DNA of 64,000 nucleotides, from positions 248,001 through 312,000 of the forward strand of contig NZ_WBMT01000004.1 in the NCBI RefSeq assembly GCF_008923185.1, read 5' to 3'. The notes under the pieces are model-generated. The model did not search any database. It worked only from the letters and a program-made list of their open reading frames with translations, and was not told the DNA's origin. Of the stretch, positions 8,802 to 17,212 are shown piece by piece; positions within the stretch are counted from its first letter, which is position 1; every line of letters starts with the position of its first letter. The DNA is from Actinomadura rudentiformis (lineage in GTDB: Bacteria > Actinomycetota > Actinomycetes > Streptosporangiales > Streptosporangiaceae). The translations under genes and the position numbers were made by a program.

Positions 8802-8930
8802 GGGGTGCAGGATCTCACGCCCCCTTCCCCCACCCCCTGTCGCCGCACTCCCGGTCGGTGAACTCTGGCTCCCCGAACCGCACGGTCCTCCACGTCGTAC
8901 TCAAGCGCGGCAACGAGCTTTCCCCGAACT

Positions 8931-10037
8931 TCAGGGAGTGATCGGGTTGTCCGGTGAATCGAGCCAGATCGATTGACCCTCGGGGGCCACGCAGAGGCCG
9001 AACCTGTCCCGTGTCGGGCTACCCCAGGACACCCACCGTAGGAAGGCGCCATGGAGTTCGTCCCACAGGTCCTGTGAGCCGGCCTGGGTGACCGAGAACC
9101 GCTTGTGGTCAGAGGCGTAGTGGACATGGGCGTCAGAGTCACCGGACCACAGCCATAGATCAAACGAGCCGTCGTCGTCGGTTGCGTGGTTGCCGTAGAC
9201 ACCGGGAAGCATCCCCGACACCACCACATCCAGCCCGGTAGAAGCGCGGACGACTCGCCGGGGGTCAAGGTCGGTCGAGGAACGGCGGCCGTCGCGCATG
9301 GCGACCGGGACGGGCGGACGCTGGGACCTCAGCATCATGAATGCGCATCCCCCGTGGAAACGCCCGATGGCCGTGCCGTCCCCGACCACGGTCAACACGG
9401 CACGGTGGCCCCCTTCCCATCCGGGCATCCACGGGAAGACGATCAATCCACCGGGGCGAGTCTGCTCCACCCATGCATGCGGCACCTCACGCACGCCCAC
9501 GATCACATGGACCCGGTCATAGGGTGCCCTGTCGGCCCACCCCTCAGCACCGTCCCCGACGGCTAGCAGGGGCGAGCGTCCCGCGCTCCTGAGGTTGTCG
9601 GACGCGGACGCCATGACCGACGCGTCCACCTCGATGCTGGTCACGTTGCCGTCACCCAGCCGGTACGCCAGAAGGCCCGCCGTCCAGCCGGTGCCGGTGC
9701 CGATCTCCAGCACCTCATCAGCGTCGTAGGGATCAAGCAATTCCAAGAACGCCGCCACGATGCCCGGAGCAGACAGCGAGGAGGTAGAGGCACCCTCGCC
9801 AGTAGCGGCGTCGGTGGCGCCATCATCTGTTTGGGTGATGATCGCGGCGTCGGCGTAGGCCGCCGCCATCCACTGGTCCGGATCGGCCGCCCGATCTATG
9901 GCGTAGCCGGGTCTGTCCTCAGGAGCGCACCACGCCCGGGCAGGAACGAAGAGGTGCCGGGGCACGGCCTCAACCGCACCCCGCCACCCATCGCCAAACT
10001 CGCTCATGAGAGACGAGATGCGCTCAGCCGAGCTCAC
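8931..10037 (-). CDS. Protein-L-isoaspartate O-methyltransferase-like enzyme, RiPP-associated type
   Basis: 368-aa SAM-dependent methyltransferase of the PCMT family. 'AVEAVPRHLFVPA' and 'SLSAPGIVAAFLELL' are PCMT landmarks, and SAM motif I is 'VLEIGTGTGWTAGLL'. A C-terminal ~110-residue extension ('DLWDELHGAFLRWVSWGSP', 'GQSIWLDSP') is absent from housekeeping PCMTs but typical of those found with graspetide or imiditide precursors. No ATP-grasp or lanthipeptide synthetase is nearby. The GTG start overlaps the stop of a 41-codon ORF (GTGA), so the two are translationally coupled. It is the last gene of a minus-strand operon starting at 11535. Confidence 0.82.
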   Translation of the reverse strand: MSSAERISSLMSEFGDGWRGAVEAVPRHLFVPARAWCAPEDRPGYAIDRAADPDQWMAAAYADAAIITQTDDGATDAATGEGASTSSLSAPGIVAAFLELLDPYDADEVLEIGTGTGWTAGLLAYRLGDGNVTSIEVDASVMASASDNLRSAGRSPLLAVGDGAEGWADRAPYDRVHVIVGVREVPHAWVEQTRPGGLIVFPWMPGWEGGHRAVLTVVGDGTAIGRFHGGCAFMMLRSQRPPVPVAMRDGRRSSTDLDPRRVVRASTGLDVVVSGMLPGVYGNHATDDDGSFDLWLWSGDSDAHVHYASDHKRFSVTQAGSQDLWDELHGAFLRWVSWGSPTRDRFGLCVAPEGQSIWLDSPDNPITP

Positions 10038-10159
10038 TTGCCCCTCTCATGCTTGCCGCCCTTGTCGGGACGGTCACCGTTCTGATTTGGCTGATCGGCT
10101 CCACCGGCTTGTCCCAGCACGACGGTTGCCGCGCTCGAAGCCTCCGGACGGACGGTCAC
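10034..10159 (-). CDS. 41-residue peptide, candidate precursor for the adjacent PCMT
   Basis: GTG 10159 is the first possible start in a frame that opens after a stop at 10261-10259. It encodes an Ala/Val-rich N-terminal half and a polar C-terminal half ending NQNGDRPDKGGKHERGK. That tail has three net basic residues, an N-G step and two aspartates (residues 29 and 32), with no Cys. The stop overlaps the PCMT start by 4 nt, and the start overlaps the stop of an 18-codon ORF by 4 nt. A peptide coupled this tightly to an Asp-modifying enzyme fits the imiditide arrangement. The ribosome site is weak and no homologue is known to me. Confidence 0.5.
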   Translation of the reverse strand: MTVRPEASSAATVVLGQAGGADQPNQNGDRPDKGGKHERGK

Positions 10160-10212
10160 GGGGTGTTGTGACCCACTCGAGAATGCCCGCCGTCCAGTGA
10201 GACGATCTTCAT
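10156..10212 (-). CDS. 18-codon ORF linking the 200-aa gene to the 41-codon ORF
   Basis: The ATG overlaps the stop of the upstream gene (ATGA), and the frame (MKIVSLDGGHSRVGHNTP) ends in a TGA overlapping the GTG of the 41-codon ORF. It may be a coupling ORF. Alternatively, it may be the N-terminus of one ~58-residue precursor separated from the rest by a frameshift, real or due to sequencing. The overlap geometry is clear; the expression is inferred. Confidence 0.35.
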   Translation of the reverse strand: MKIVSLDGGHSRVGHNTP

Positions 10213-10811
10213 GTCGGCCACCCTGATGGGGGAGCGGGCGGCCGATGCACCGATCGCGTCAGGCGTTGGCCCGCAGTCTGCTGCGAACGGGCCTGAACGC
10301 GAGCCATCTTGGCTTCCAGCTCTTGGGCTGTGGCCGCTTCGACCAGTCCGCTGTCGTCAATCGCCCACCACGAGCCCGTGGCGCCGCCGTGCCACACCTG
10401 CACGCCCAGCTTGGATTCCAGGATGCGGGCCTGGTCGGCGTGCGGCCTGGACGGCTGGAAGAATCCGGGCTGAGGCCGGGGCTGGCCGGTTGGCGGTTGC
10501 ACAGCCGGGGTGCGGATCACTGGGGGCTGCTCGGTGAGCCGGATCGCCTGGTCGGCAGCGCGAGCCGGGTCGTTCCCGGGCGCCAGCTCCGCACCGTCGA
10601 AGGTGAAGTAGTACAGAGGCCCGCCCTCCAGAAGCGGGTGGGGCTGCACGGTGACGGCCGTGCCGACCTGTTCCATCCCGAGGCGCAGCACGTTCAGGCG
10701 GGGTGGGTTCAGATCTGGCTGGTAGCGGGCGACGGTCTCCCGGCCGCGTGCGTTGACGGCGACTGCGAGGCGGTCGAGGTGGCAAATGACGATGTCGTGG
10801 TGGGTGGTCAT
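10209..10811 (-). CDS. Hypothetical protein (200 aa) of the PCMT operon
   Basis: I do not recognise the family. There are two conserved-looking segments: an N-terminal 'MTTHHDIVICHLDRLAVAVN', and a C-terminal block with 'VWHGGATGSWWAIDDSGLVE', a tryptophan pattern common in small actinobacterial proteins beside TPR regulators. A Pro/Gln-rich linker (about residues 100-125) separates them. ATG 10811 overlaps the upstream stop (ATGA) and its stop overlaps the next ATG, so it sits inside a chain of coupled genes. No signal peptide or membrane segment is visible. Confidence 0.75.
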   Translation of the reverse strand: MTTHHDIVICHLDRLAVAVNARGRETVARYQPDLNPPRLNVLRLGMEQVGTAVTVQPHPLLEGGPLYYFTFDGAELAPGNDPARAADQAIRLTEQPPVIRTPAVQPPTGQPRPQPGFFQPSRPHADQARILESKLGVQVWHGGATGSWWAIDDSGLVEAATAQELEAKMARVQARSQQTAGQRLTRSVHRPPAPPSGWPT

Positions 10812-11296
10812 GACTGGGTTCCCGTCAGGCTCGCGGCTGTGCGCCGGTGGAGGCTGGCGACGAGGTCTGCGGCCAGCGGGTCGAGCTCGGTGACGGGCCG
10901 CACGTACTGGAAGATCGCTCGGCCCAGGAGCGGCCGGGCCCGGTACCACGACAGGGCACCGTCGCCGTGCCGAGGCCACACGTGCACCCGCAGCCCGACC
11001 GGGACTGGGCCGGGCATGACCTGGGCACCGACCGACATCTGGAGCGGGTCCCGCCGGCTGCGGGTGGCCTTGGCCGTGACGCCCTGATAGGCGTTGAGCC
11101 GCCGCGCCAGCCGCAACGCGTACTCGTGGCCGATCTCGGCTTGGGCGGGGGAGAGGCGGAAAGGATGGGTGGGTGCGTCAGGCCTCGCGGCCTTCCCGCC
11201 TGGAGTCTGCTGTGGTGGGCGGCTACGACGCATCCGTTGTCGACCTCGGGTGGCTGTCCGGTTGCGTTCGTGGTCGCAGGGTTGGATGGTCGCCAC
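10808..11296 (-). CDS. Hypothetical protein (162 aa) of the PCMT operon
   Basis: Unrecognised family. The N-terminal ~45 residues are basic and disordered. The rest holds 'YALRLARRLNAYQGV', 'VHVWPRHGDGALSWYRARP' and a helical end. It starts at GTG 11296, 5 nt after the stop of the 77-aa gene, and ends overlapping the 200-aa gene. It probably works with its neighbours; function unknown. Confidence 0.7.
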   Translation of the reverse strand: MATIQPCDHERNRTATRGRQRMRRSRPPQQTPGGKAARPDAPTHPFRLSPAQAEIGHEYALRLARRLNAYQGVTAKATRSRRDPLQMSVGAQVMPGPVPVGLRVHVWPRHGDGALSWYRARPLLGRAIFQYVRPVTELDPLAADLVASLHRRTAASLTGTQS

Positions 11297-11301
11297 GCTG
11301 A

Positions 11302-11535
11302 TCAGGCCGCCTCGCTGACGGTCAGGACAGCCAGGATCTTGTTTTCGGCGGCTTCCAGGTCATCGGCAGCTGCGAGTGTGTCGTGCCACGACCAGTGCAG
11401 CCAAAGGCGGCCTTCCTGGTCATGGCTTGCATACAGCGTCTCGGTGAGGAGGCTCTCGCCAGAGCCGTTACTGATTTCGGTGTTCTTTAGATGCAGAGTC
11501 GGAGGCGTGCCCTTGAGGTCTGGCTCGGCCTTCAT
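11302..11535 (-). CDS. Hypothetical small protein (77 aa), first gene of the PCMT operon
   Basis: Short acidic protein with 'EGRLWLHWSWHDTL' and an Ala/Glu-rich C-terminal helix. ATG 11535 is preceded by GGTGG. The start lies 55 bp from the divergent TPR gene at 11591, so both promoters must share that gap or overlap the opposite gene. Not recognised. Confidence 0.65.
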   Translation of the reverse strand: MKAEPDLKGTPPTLHLKNTEISNGSGESLLTETLYASHDQEGRLWLHWSWHDTLAAADDLEAAENKILAVLTVSEAA

Positions 11536-11590
11536 CGGGACACCACCAAATGCGACCCTGGAACTGCCTCTGTTGGAGAAGGCGGAAGAG

Positions 11591-12613
11591 GTGAGAGTGG
11601 ATCGTCGTTCCTTCAATGGCAGCGTCCTGGCTGTGGCTGCGGGCGCCGTGCTCCCCCGGCCCCTGCAAAGTCCCGCACGAGTCGGTACCTCGCAGGTCAA
11701 GTACTTGGAGGCGTGCGTCACCGAATTGTGGACACGCGATTGGAACGTGGGCGGCGGCGCACTGCTGCGTCAAGCCGTCCAGCTGTTCGGTCATGCGCGC
11801 GAGATGTTCGACGAAGCTGACTACTCCGAACTGGTGGGCGCTCAACTCTTGACAGCCGGGGCAAACCTGGGCGTTTGCGGATCATTCATCGCCTTCGACG
11901 CCGGTGACCTGGCGTTGGCGCGGAGGCTGTCCCAGGAAGCCGGCCTGCTCGCTGAAAGCACCCACGACCCAGTACTGCACGCACACGCTTACGTCACCAT
12001 GGCACTGCAATCGACAGCACTGGCCAGGCTCAGCGGGCGGCGCGGACCCGCCCGCGAGGCTGTCCGGTTTCTCGATCAGGCCGCCGACGTTGCCAGGCAT
12101 GAGCCTTCGCCCAAGCTGCACGCGCTGATCCATATGCGCCGCGCCACTGCGGTCGCGCTGCTTGATGACAGCCCCGCTGTGACCCGGGCCATCACGTCCG
12201 CGCGGCGCGAACTTGACCGAGGCCCCCACGCCAGCGACCGGCCGTGGTTCGCGTTCGTCACCGGCACCGAAATCACCGGCCATGAGGCACGGGCGCTTGC
12301 CGATCGCGCCTCGATCACCGGCGACCGCAGTCATGTTGAAGCATCTGCTGAGCTGTACGCGAAGGTCCTGGAAGATCCGACGCTGCTGCCTCGCAATCAC
12401 GCCTTCTACTCGGCGCTCCTGGCTGCGGTCCGGTTGCAGGCCGGCGATATCAGGGGTGCCGTGGAGAGCGGCGAGCGGGCGCTGTCGGCGCTGGAAGGGA
12501 CAGTGTTCTCTGTCCGGACCCTCAACACCCTGCGGCCGGTGCGTGCTGAGGTCGATGACGAGGAGTTCGCTGGGCGGTTCGACTTGCTGGCCAAGTCCCT
12601 GGTCGTCCAGTAG
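11591..12613 (+). CDS. TPR-repeat protein related to actinobacterial XRE/TPR regulators but lacking the HTH
   Basis: 340 aa of helical TPR-like repeats. The N-terminus 'VRVDRRSFNGSVLAVAAGAV' matches the segment that in XRE/TPR regulators follows the DNA-binding domain. The usual N-terminal HTH is absent: the frame upstream is open but shows no HTH motif. GTG 11591 follows GGAAGAGGT. It is divergent from the PCMT operon and 9 nt ahead of a GNAT gene. It could be a truncated regulator or a partner-only protein. Confidence 0.7.
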   Translation: MRVDRRSFNGSVLAVAAGAVLPRPLQSPARVGTSQVKYLEACVTELWTRDWNVGGGALLRQAVQLFGHAREMFDEADYSELVGAQLLTAGANLGVCGSFIAFDAGDLALARRLSQEAGLLAESTHDPVLHAHAYVTMALQSTALARLSGRRGPAREAVRFLDQAADVARHEPSPKLHALIHMRRATAVALLDDSPAVTRAITSARRELDRGPHASDRPWFAFVTGTEITGHEARALADRASITGDRSHVEASAELYAKVLEDPTLLPRNHAFYSALLAAVRLQAGDIRGAVESGERALSALEGTVFSVRTLNTLRPVRAEVDDEEFAGRFDLLAKSLVVQ

Positions 12614-12622
12614 CGTCCCGGC

Positions 12623-13207
12623 ATGGCTGATCACCAGAAGGTGAGCTTCCGCCGGTTCGATGCGACCGGCGCCCGCCAGCTCCGTGACACCGTTGAGCTC
12701 ATCTACCGAGACGCCTACGCTGACGCGATCGCCTCCGGTGATCCGTTCGACTCGGTCGAGCAGTTCATGCACCGGTTCGACGCCTACACCGCACCCGAAC
12801 GCGGATTTGAGCTGGTCGTTGCGTACACCACCGATGGTGAACCGGTGGGGCAGAGTTGGGGCTGGCCCCTTGGTGAACGTTCGGCCTGGTGGAACGGCCT
12901 GGACGAGGAACCCGAGCCCGGCTTCACGCAAGAGGATGGGCATCGCACTTTCGCCCTATCAGAAATCATGGTGCGACGGTCATGGACGGGCCAGGGCGTC
13001 GCGCACGCCCTTCACGATGAACTCCTGGCCGGCCGTACCGAACAACGCGCCACACTGCTGGTGGAGCAGGACAACCACAACGCCTACCGCGCATACCGCT
13101 CGTGGGGCTGGAAGAAAGTCGGCCGTCTCCACCCTGGATGGGCCGACGCGCCCTGGTTCGACGTACTGATGCTTCCACTGCCGGTCGCACCGCATGATGT
13201 TGCGTGA
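12623..13207 (+). CDS. GNAT-family N-acetyltransferase
   Basis: 194-aa acetyl-CoA-dependent acyltransferase. The acetyl-CoA pyrophosphate loop is 'VRRSWTGQGVAHALHDELL', and the C-terminal 'NHNAYRAYRSWGWKKVGR' is the usual beta-bulge region. Substrate unknown. It begins 9 nt after the TPR gene, so they are probably co-transcribed. It could act on the product of the divergent PCMT operon, but this is inference. Confidence 0.85.
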   Translation: MADHQKVSFRRFDATGARQLRDTVELIYRDAYADAIASGDPFDSVEQFMHRFDAYTAPERGFELVVAYTTDGEPVGQSWGWPLGERSAWWNGLDEEPEPGFTQEDGHRTFALSEIMVRRSWTGQGVAHALHDELLAGRTEQRATLLVEQDNHNAYRAYRSWGWKKVGRLHPGWADAPWFDVLMLPLPVAPHDVA

Positions 13208-13387
13208 AGCACGTTGATCCCTGGCTGCGCCGGACGACGTCCGCCAGTGTCCTCAACCGGCCCGTCGCGGTATCCACGACCCACGCGCGGAACGCCCGTT
13301 AACTGCGGTTATGTTCCGGTGCTGCCGGGGGCTGGCTAGGTTCGGGATGGTGATCATGGGTGGGTGCATGTGAGGAGGGCTTGGGCG

Positions 13388-14620
13388 GTGATCGAACGGT
13401 GGCAGGCCATGGCCGTCGATGGTCGTGAGTTCGAGGCGTGGGACGAGATCACCCGCCATGCCGAAGACCTGCCGGAACACGAAGTGCGGGCGCTGATCGA
13501 GAGCTTGGAGGGTTGGCCCGGTCGGCGCCCGATGCCGTACCGGTGGTGGCAGCGGCGTTCCGAGGGGCTGCTGTGCTTTCTGCTGGCTGATCACCGTGTG
13601 CTGTACGCGGATTTCGAAACGCTCGCCATGAACGGGTACGCCCCTGAGGCGTACGAGGAGTTCTACGGCGCTCCGGCTGTTGATGAGGAAGGCTTCTTCA
13701 GCGATTTCAACGCCGTCGGGGCCAGCCCGGACCTGCGCTGGACGGCTCTCGTCTCCGCGGCCGAGGGCAACAGTTCGAGCGGCGGGCTGGAGGTGTTCGA
13801 CGCCGAGACGGGAACGTGGGAGACCGACGGCGTCCAGGTAGATGACCACTTCATCGGCTGGGGCGAGGACGTGGTCGTCAGCCCGGACGGCTCCCTCATC
13901 GCGGCCGCGGGCAGGTTCGACCAGCAGGTGATCGTCTGGCGCGTGCCGGGGCCGGAGCGGCTGTGGGCGGCAGGTTCGTGGCGAACGGAAACCGGGGGAG
14001 CGGGGTACTCGCACATCGGCTTCAGCGGTGACGGGAAGCTGATCGTGGCCGTGAGCTCGGCCACTCCCTTGGACGAATCCGCAGAACGGCACGTCGTCGT
14101 GGCCGACGCCGAAACCGGTGACGTCACGTTCACCACGACCATGGTCGTCGCGGGTCGTGCCGTGCTGGACCACTCCGGCACCCGGCTCGCCATCGTCGGC
14201 CCGGACGGTGACGTGCTGATTCACCGGCTGCCCGGCGGGGAGGTCATGGCCCGGCACCGTACGTCCCTGTCCGGTGTCAGCGCGCTCGCGCTCTCACCGG
14301 AGGGTGACGCGGTCGCCGTCGGCGGGGACGGCGGCATGGACGTGTTCGGACGGTCCACTGGACGCGTTTCGAACGAGGGAACGTGCAAGGCCATGACGTG
14401 GTCACCGGACGGGCCGCGCGCCCTGTTCACCTCGGAGGACGCGGCTAGGGTGATCGACGGCCGGGGCCGCGTGTTGTGGAATCGCCCGATGGAGGAGCCG
14501 AACCTCCTCCTGGCCACGTTCACTCCTGGCGGCGACACCATGGTGACGGTCGAGACGTACCCCGCCGAGATCACCGCCTGGTTCCTGGACCGTGGTGTAC
14601 GAGACGAGGCCCCCGGTTGA
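13388..14620 (+). CDS. WD40-like beta-propeller protein
   Basis: 410-aa soluble protein. The N-terminal ~110 residues are unassigned; the rest has repeated propeller blades ('VVVSPDGSLIAAAG', 'HIGFSGDGKLIVAVS', 'ALALSPEGDAVAVGG', 'KAMTWSPDGPRALFTS'). No signal peptide is seen. GTG 13388 is chosen because AGGAGGG lies 8 nt upstream. Its stop overlaps the TTG start of the Nudix gene. Role unknown. Confidence 0.8.
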   Translation: MIERWQAMAVDGREFEAWDEITRHAEDLPEHEVRALIESLEGWPGRRPMPYRWWQRRSEGLLCFLLADHRVLYADFETLAMNGYAPEAYEEFYGAPAVDEEGFFSDFNAVGASPDLRWTALVSAAEGNSSSGGLEVFDAETGTWETDGVQVDDHFIGWGEDVVVSPDGSLIAAAGRFDQQVIVWRVPGPERLWAAGSWRTETGGAGYSHIGFSGDGKLIVAVSSATPLDESAERHVVVADAETGDVTFTTTMVVAGRAVLDHSGTRLAIVGPDGDVLIHRLPGGEVMARHRTSLSGVSALALSPEGDAVAVGGDGGMDVFGRSTGRVSNEGTCKAMTWSPDGPRALFTSEDAARVIDGRGRVLWNRPMEEPNLLLATFTPGGDTMVTVETYPAEITAWFLDRGVRDEAPG

Positions 14621-15066
14621 CGAGCCCGCCCAGAATCCGCGTCGCCGCCTACGTGATCAGGCTTCGCGCTCTCCCTGAGCTCCTGGTCTTCGACCACATC
14701 GGCATGCCGCGGGCAGGCACCCAGATCCCCGCGGGCGGTGCTCATCCCGGCGAGGAACTGGAACAAGCCGTCCTGCGGGAGGTCGCCGAGGAAACCGGCC
14801 TACTCATCCCGTCCGTGGTCCGGCGGATCATCGTGGAGGACAAACCCCATCCCGACACCGGGCAGCCGCGCAGGACCACCTACTTCCACCTTGAGGCGCC
14901 TGCGACCACGGCCGATGCGTGGCACCACACCGTTCGCGGCGATGGGGGCGACGCAGGACTGACGTTCGCCTGCCGTTTCGTGCCACTGCCGCTGGAACGT
15001 CCGCTGGCAGACGCCCAAGACGCATGGCTGGGCCATATTGATCCACTCTGGACAACCCTGGTCTGA
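14617..15066 (+). CDS. Nudix hydrolase
   Basis: 149 aa, hydrolysing nucleoside diphosphate derivatives or related substrates. The Nudix box GX5EX7REUXEEXGU is complete, starting GAHPGEELEQAVLREVAEET, with metal-binding glutamates. The TTG start overlaps the preceding stop (TTGA). It is translationally coupled to the WD40-like gene. Substrate cannot be read from sequence. Confidence 0.87.
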   Translation: MTSPPRIRVAAYVIRLRALPELLVFDHIGMPRAGTQIPAGGAHPGEELEQAVLREVAEETGLLIPSVVRRIIVEDKPHPDTGQPRRTTYFHLEAPATTADAWHHTVRGDGGDAGLTFACRFVPLPLERPLADAQDAWLGHIDPLWTTLV

Positions 15067-15187
15067 ACCGAACTTGCCCCGTTTCGTTACAAATCTGTAC
15101 ACAAGCCTCAACCGTCACTGCCGTAACGTCGCCTGGCTCGCCCCACATTTCGGGCGTATCACCCATCTTCAGCCAGGAGGTTGTGCG

Positions 15188-16912
15188 TTGCGGCGTACCT
15201 TGATCAGTGCTGCCTGCGCCGTCGTCACCGCGACGACCGTGCTGGCGGTCCCCGCCTCGGCCTTGCCGAACCAGACTTCCGGCCAAGCCTCGGAGTACGT
15301 CGTCCTCTACAAGGACGGCGTCTCGCTCGCCAAGGCCCGTGCCGCTGTGAAGGCGGCCGGAGGCACGATCGTCCGCGAGAACACCGACGTGGGCGTGGCG
15401 ACCGTTCGTTCCACCAACACCGGATTCGCGGCGCAGGCCCGGCGGCAGGGCGCTCTGGACGGCGCGGCCACCAACCGCGTCATCGGCCGGGCTCCCAAGG
15501 CCGCGAAGGTCACCAAGCAGTTCGCCGTAGAGAAGGAGGGCCGGGGCCAGACCACCGGCGCCACGACCGCCAGGACCAGCAAGAAGGCCGAGGAGCCTCT
15601 CGCCGACCTGCAGTGGGACATGAAGCAGATCCGCGCCACGGCCAAGGGTTCGTACAAGGTCGAGCCCGGTGACAAGCGTGTCCTCGTCGGCGTCATCGAC
15701 ACCGGCATCGACGGCTCCCACCCCGACATCAGGCCCAACTTCAACCGGGCACTGAGCCGCAACTTCACCACCGACATCCCGGCCGACGCCAACGGCGATG
15801 AAGTCGACGGTCCCTGCGCCGACGAGCCGGACAAGTCCTGCAACGACCCGGCGGACGTGGACGAGAACGAGCACGGCACCCACGTCGCCTCGACGATCGC
15901 CTCGCCTCGCAACCGCCTCGGCATGGCCGGCGTCGCCCCCAACGTGTCGCTGGTCAACCTGCGCGCGGGGCAGGACTCCGGCTACTTCTTCCTGCAGCCC
16001 TCGGTGGACGCGCTCACCTTCGCGGGCAAGCACGGCATCGACGTGGTCAACATGAGCTACTACATCGACCCGTGGCTGTTCAACTGCACGAACAACCCCG
16101 CCGACTCCCCGGCCGACCAGGCCGAACAGCAGACGATCATCAAGGCGACGAACCGGGCGCTGGACTTCGCGCACCGGCACGGCGTCACCCTGGTCGCCGC
16201 CGCGGGCAACGAGGCGATCGACTACACCAAGACCAACACCGACGAGACCAGCCCGGACTTCGCCTCCGAGCCCGGCGAGAAGCCCTACACGCGCACCATC
16301 CCGACGAGCTGCCTGTCCCTGCCCGGAGAAGGCAAGCACGTCATCCCGGTCTCCTCGACCGGCATCAGCAAGCGCAAGGCCTACTACTCCAGCTACGGAA
16401 AGGGCTACATCGCGGTCGCGGCGCCCGGTGGCGACAAGTACGACACCGCCGACCAGAAGCTCAACGACAAAGCCGGAATCTGGGCCGCCTATCCTGAGTC
16501 GCTCGCCCGCGAGCGGGGTGAGCTGAACGCCGACGGCACGCCCAACACGCCGCGGGTCGTGCGCAGTTGCAAGGCCGGCGTCTGCGCGTACTACCAGTCG
16601 ATCCAGGGCACCTCGATGGCCTCACCGCATGCGGCGGGCGTCGCGGCGCTGATCGTCAGCAGGTACGGCAAGCGCGACCGGTCCAACGGCGGGCTCACCC
16701 TGGCCCCGGCGGCCGTCCGGTCGATCCTGACCGGCACCGCGACCGCGACCCCGTGCCCGCCGACCGGCTCGTACACCTACACCCGGTACGTCAAGCAGCC
16801 CGACGGCTCGTTCCGGAAAGTCGTGACCACCCACGCCTGTGAGGGCTCGAAGAGCTACAACGGGTTCTACGGCAAGGGCATCGTCGACGCGTTCAACGCT
16901 GTCAAGCGCTGA
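15188..16912 (+). CDS. Secreted subtilisin-like serine protease (S8 family)
   Basis: 574-aa secreted peptidase. The signal peptide (LRRTLISAACAVVTATTVLA, ending near PASA) is followed by an inhibitor-I9-like propeptide to about residue 140. The catalytic domain has Asp in 'GVIDTGIDGSHPD', His in 'NEHGTHVAS', the Asn region in 'VAAAGNEA', and Ser in 'QGTSMASPHAAG'. Cysteines near the end may form disulfides. TTG 15188 sits 7 nt after AGGAGG. It is monocistronic, closed by a strong hairpin. Confidence 0.93.
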   Translation: MRRTLISAACAVVTATTVLAVPASALPNQTSGQASEYVVLYKDGVSLAKARAAVKAAGGTIVRENTDVGVATVRSTNTGFAAQARRQGALDGAATNRVIGRAPKAAKVTKQFAVEKEGRGQTTGATTARTSKKAEEPLADLQWDMKQIRATAKGSYKVEPGDKRVLVGVIDTGIDGSHPDIRPNFNRALSRNFTTDIPADANGDEVDGPCADEPDKSCNDPADVDENEHGTHVASTIASPRNRLGMAGVAPNVSLVNLRAGQDSGYFFLQPSVDALTFAGKHGIDVVNMSYYIDPWLFNCTNNPADSPADQAEQQTIIKATNRALDFAHRHGVTLVAAAGNEAIDYTKTNTDETSPDFASEPGEKPYTRTIPTSCLSLPGEGKHVIPVSSTGISKRKAYYSSYGKGYIAVAAPGGDKYDTADQKLNDKAGIWAAYPESLARERGELNADGTPNTPRVVRSCKAGVCAYYQSIQGTSMASPHAAGVAALIVSRYGKRDRSNGGLTLAPAAVRSILTGTATATPCPPTGSYTYTRYVKQPDGSFRKVVTTHACEGSKSYNGFYGKGIVDAFNAVKR

Positions 16913-16934
16913 TCACGGCGGTTCTTGCTCATGT

Positions 16935-16969
16935 ACGTGGCCCCCGACCCGCGCGGTCGGGGGCCACGT
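16935..16969 (+). terminator. Strong hairpin terminator after the protease gene
   Basis: A perfect 15-bp stem, ACGTGGCCCCCGACC at 16935-16949 with its complement at 16955-16969 and loop CGCGC, lies 22 nt after the stop and is followed by TATTCC. Confidence 0.85.
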
Positions 16970-17032
16970 TATTCCGGCCGCGCAGCAACCCGACGGCTCC
17001 ATGGCGTCTCCGAGGCATGGAAGCTGAAACGG

Positions 17033-17212
17033 TCACCGCACCAGATCGGGGCAGGCGTTCTCGGTCAGCTGGCGCACCAGGGCGCGGGCCAGGACGTCGT
17101 CGGCGTCGCTGTGCTGGCTCAGATAGGTGAGCGCCTCGCTGATCTCCTCCGCGGTCAGCTGCGACAACGTTTTCTGCGTCCAGCCAGGTCGTTCCTGCTC
17201 GTCATCGATCAT
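17033..17212 (-). CDS. Hypothetical small acidic protein (59 aa)
   Basis: Helical, starting MIDDEQERPGWTQKT and ending 'QLTENACPDLVR', with one Cys. ATG 17212 has AGGGGGA upstream. No family recognised. It is too regular in codon third-position G/C to dismiss. Confidence 0.55.
   Translation of the reverse strand: MIDDEQERPGWTQKTLSQLTAEEISEALTYLSQHSDADDVLARALVRQLTENACPDLVR

Noticed and set aside
8811..8930. Second PaaR operator upstream of paaR
   Set aside because: Only an isolated CCGGTCGGTGA-like half-site is present; no palindrome comparable to 3290-3307.
10847..11590. 5' extension of the TPR protein that could hold an HTH
   Set aside because: The extension is antisense to three coupled genes and shows no HTH pattern.
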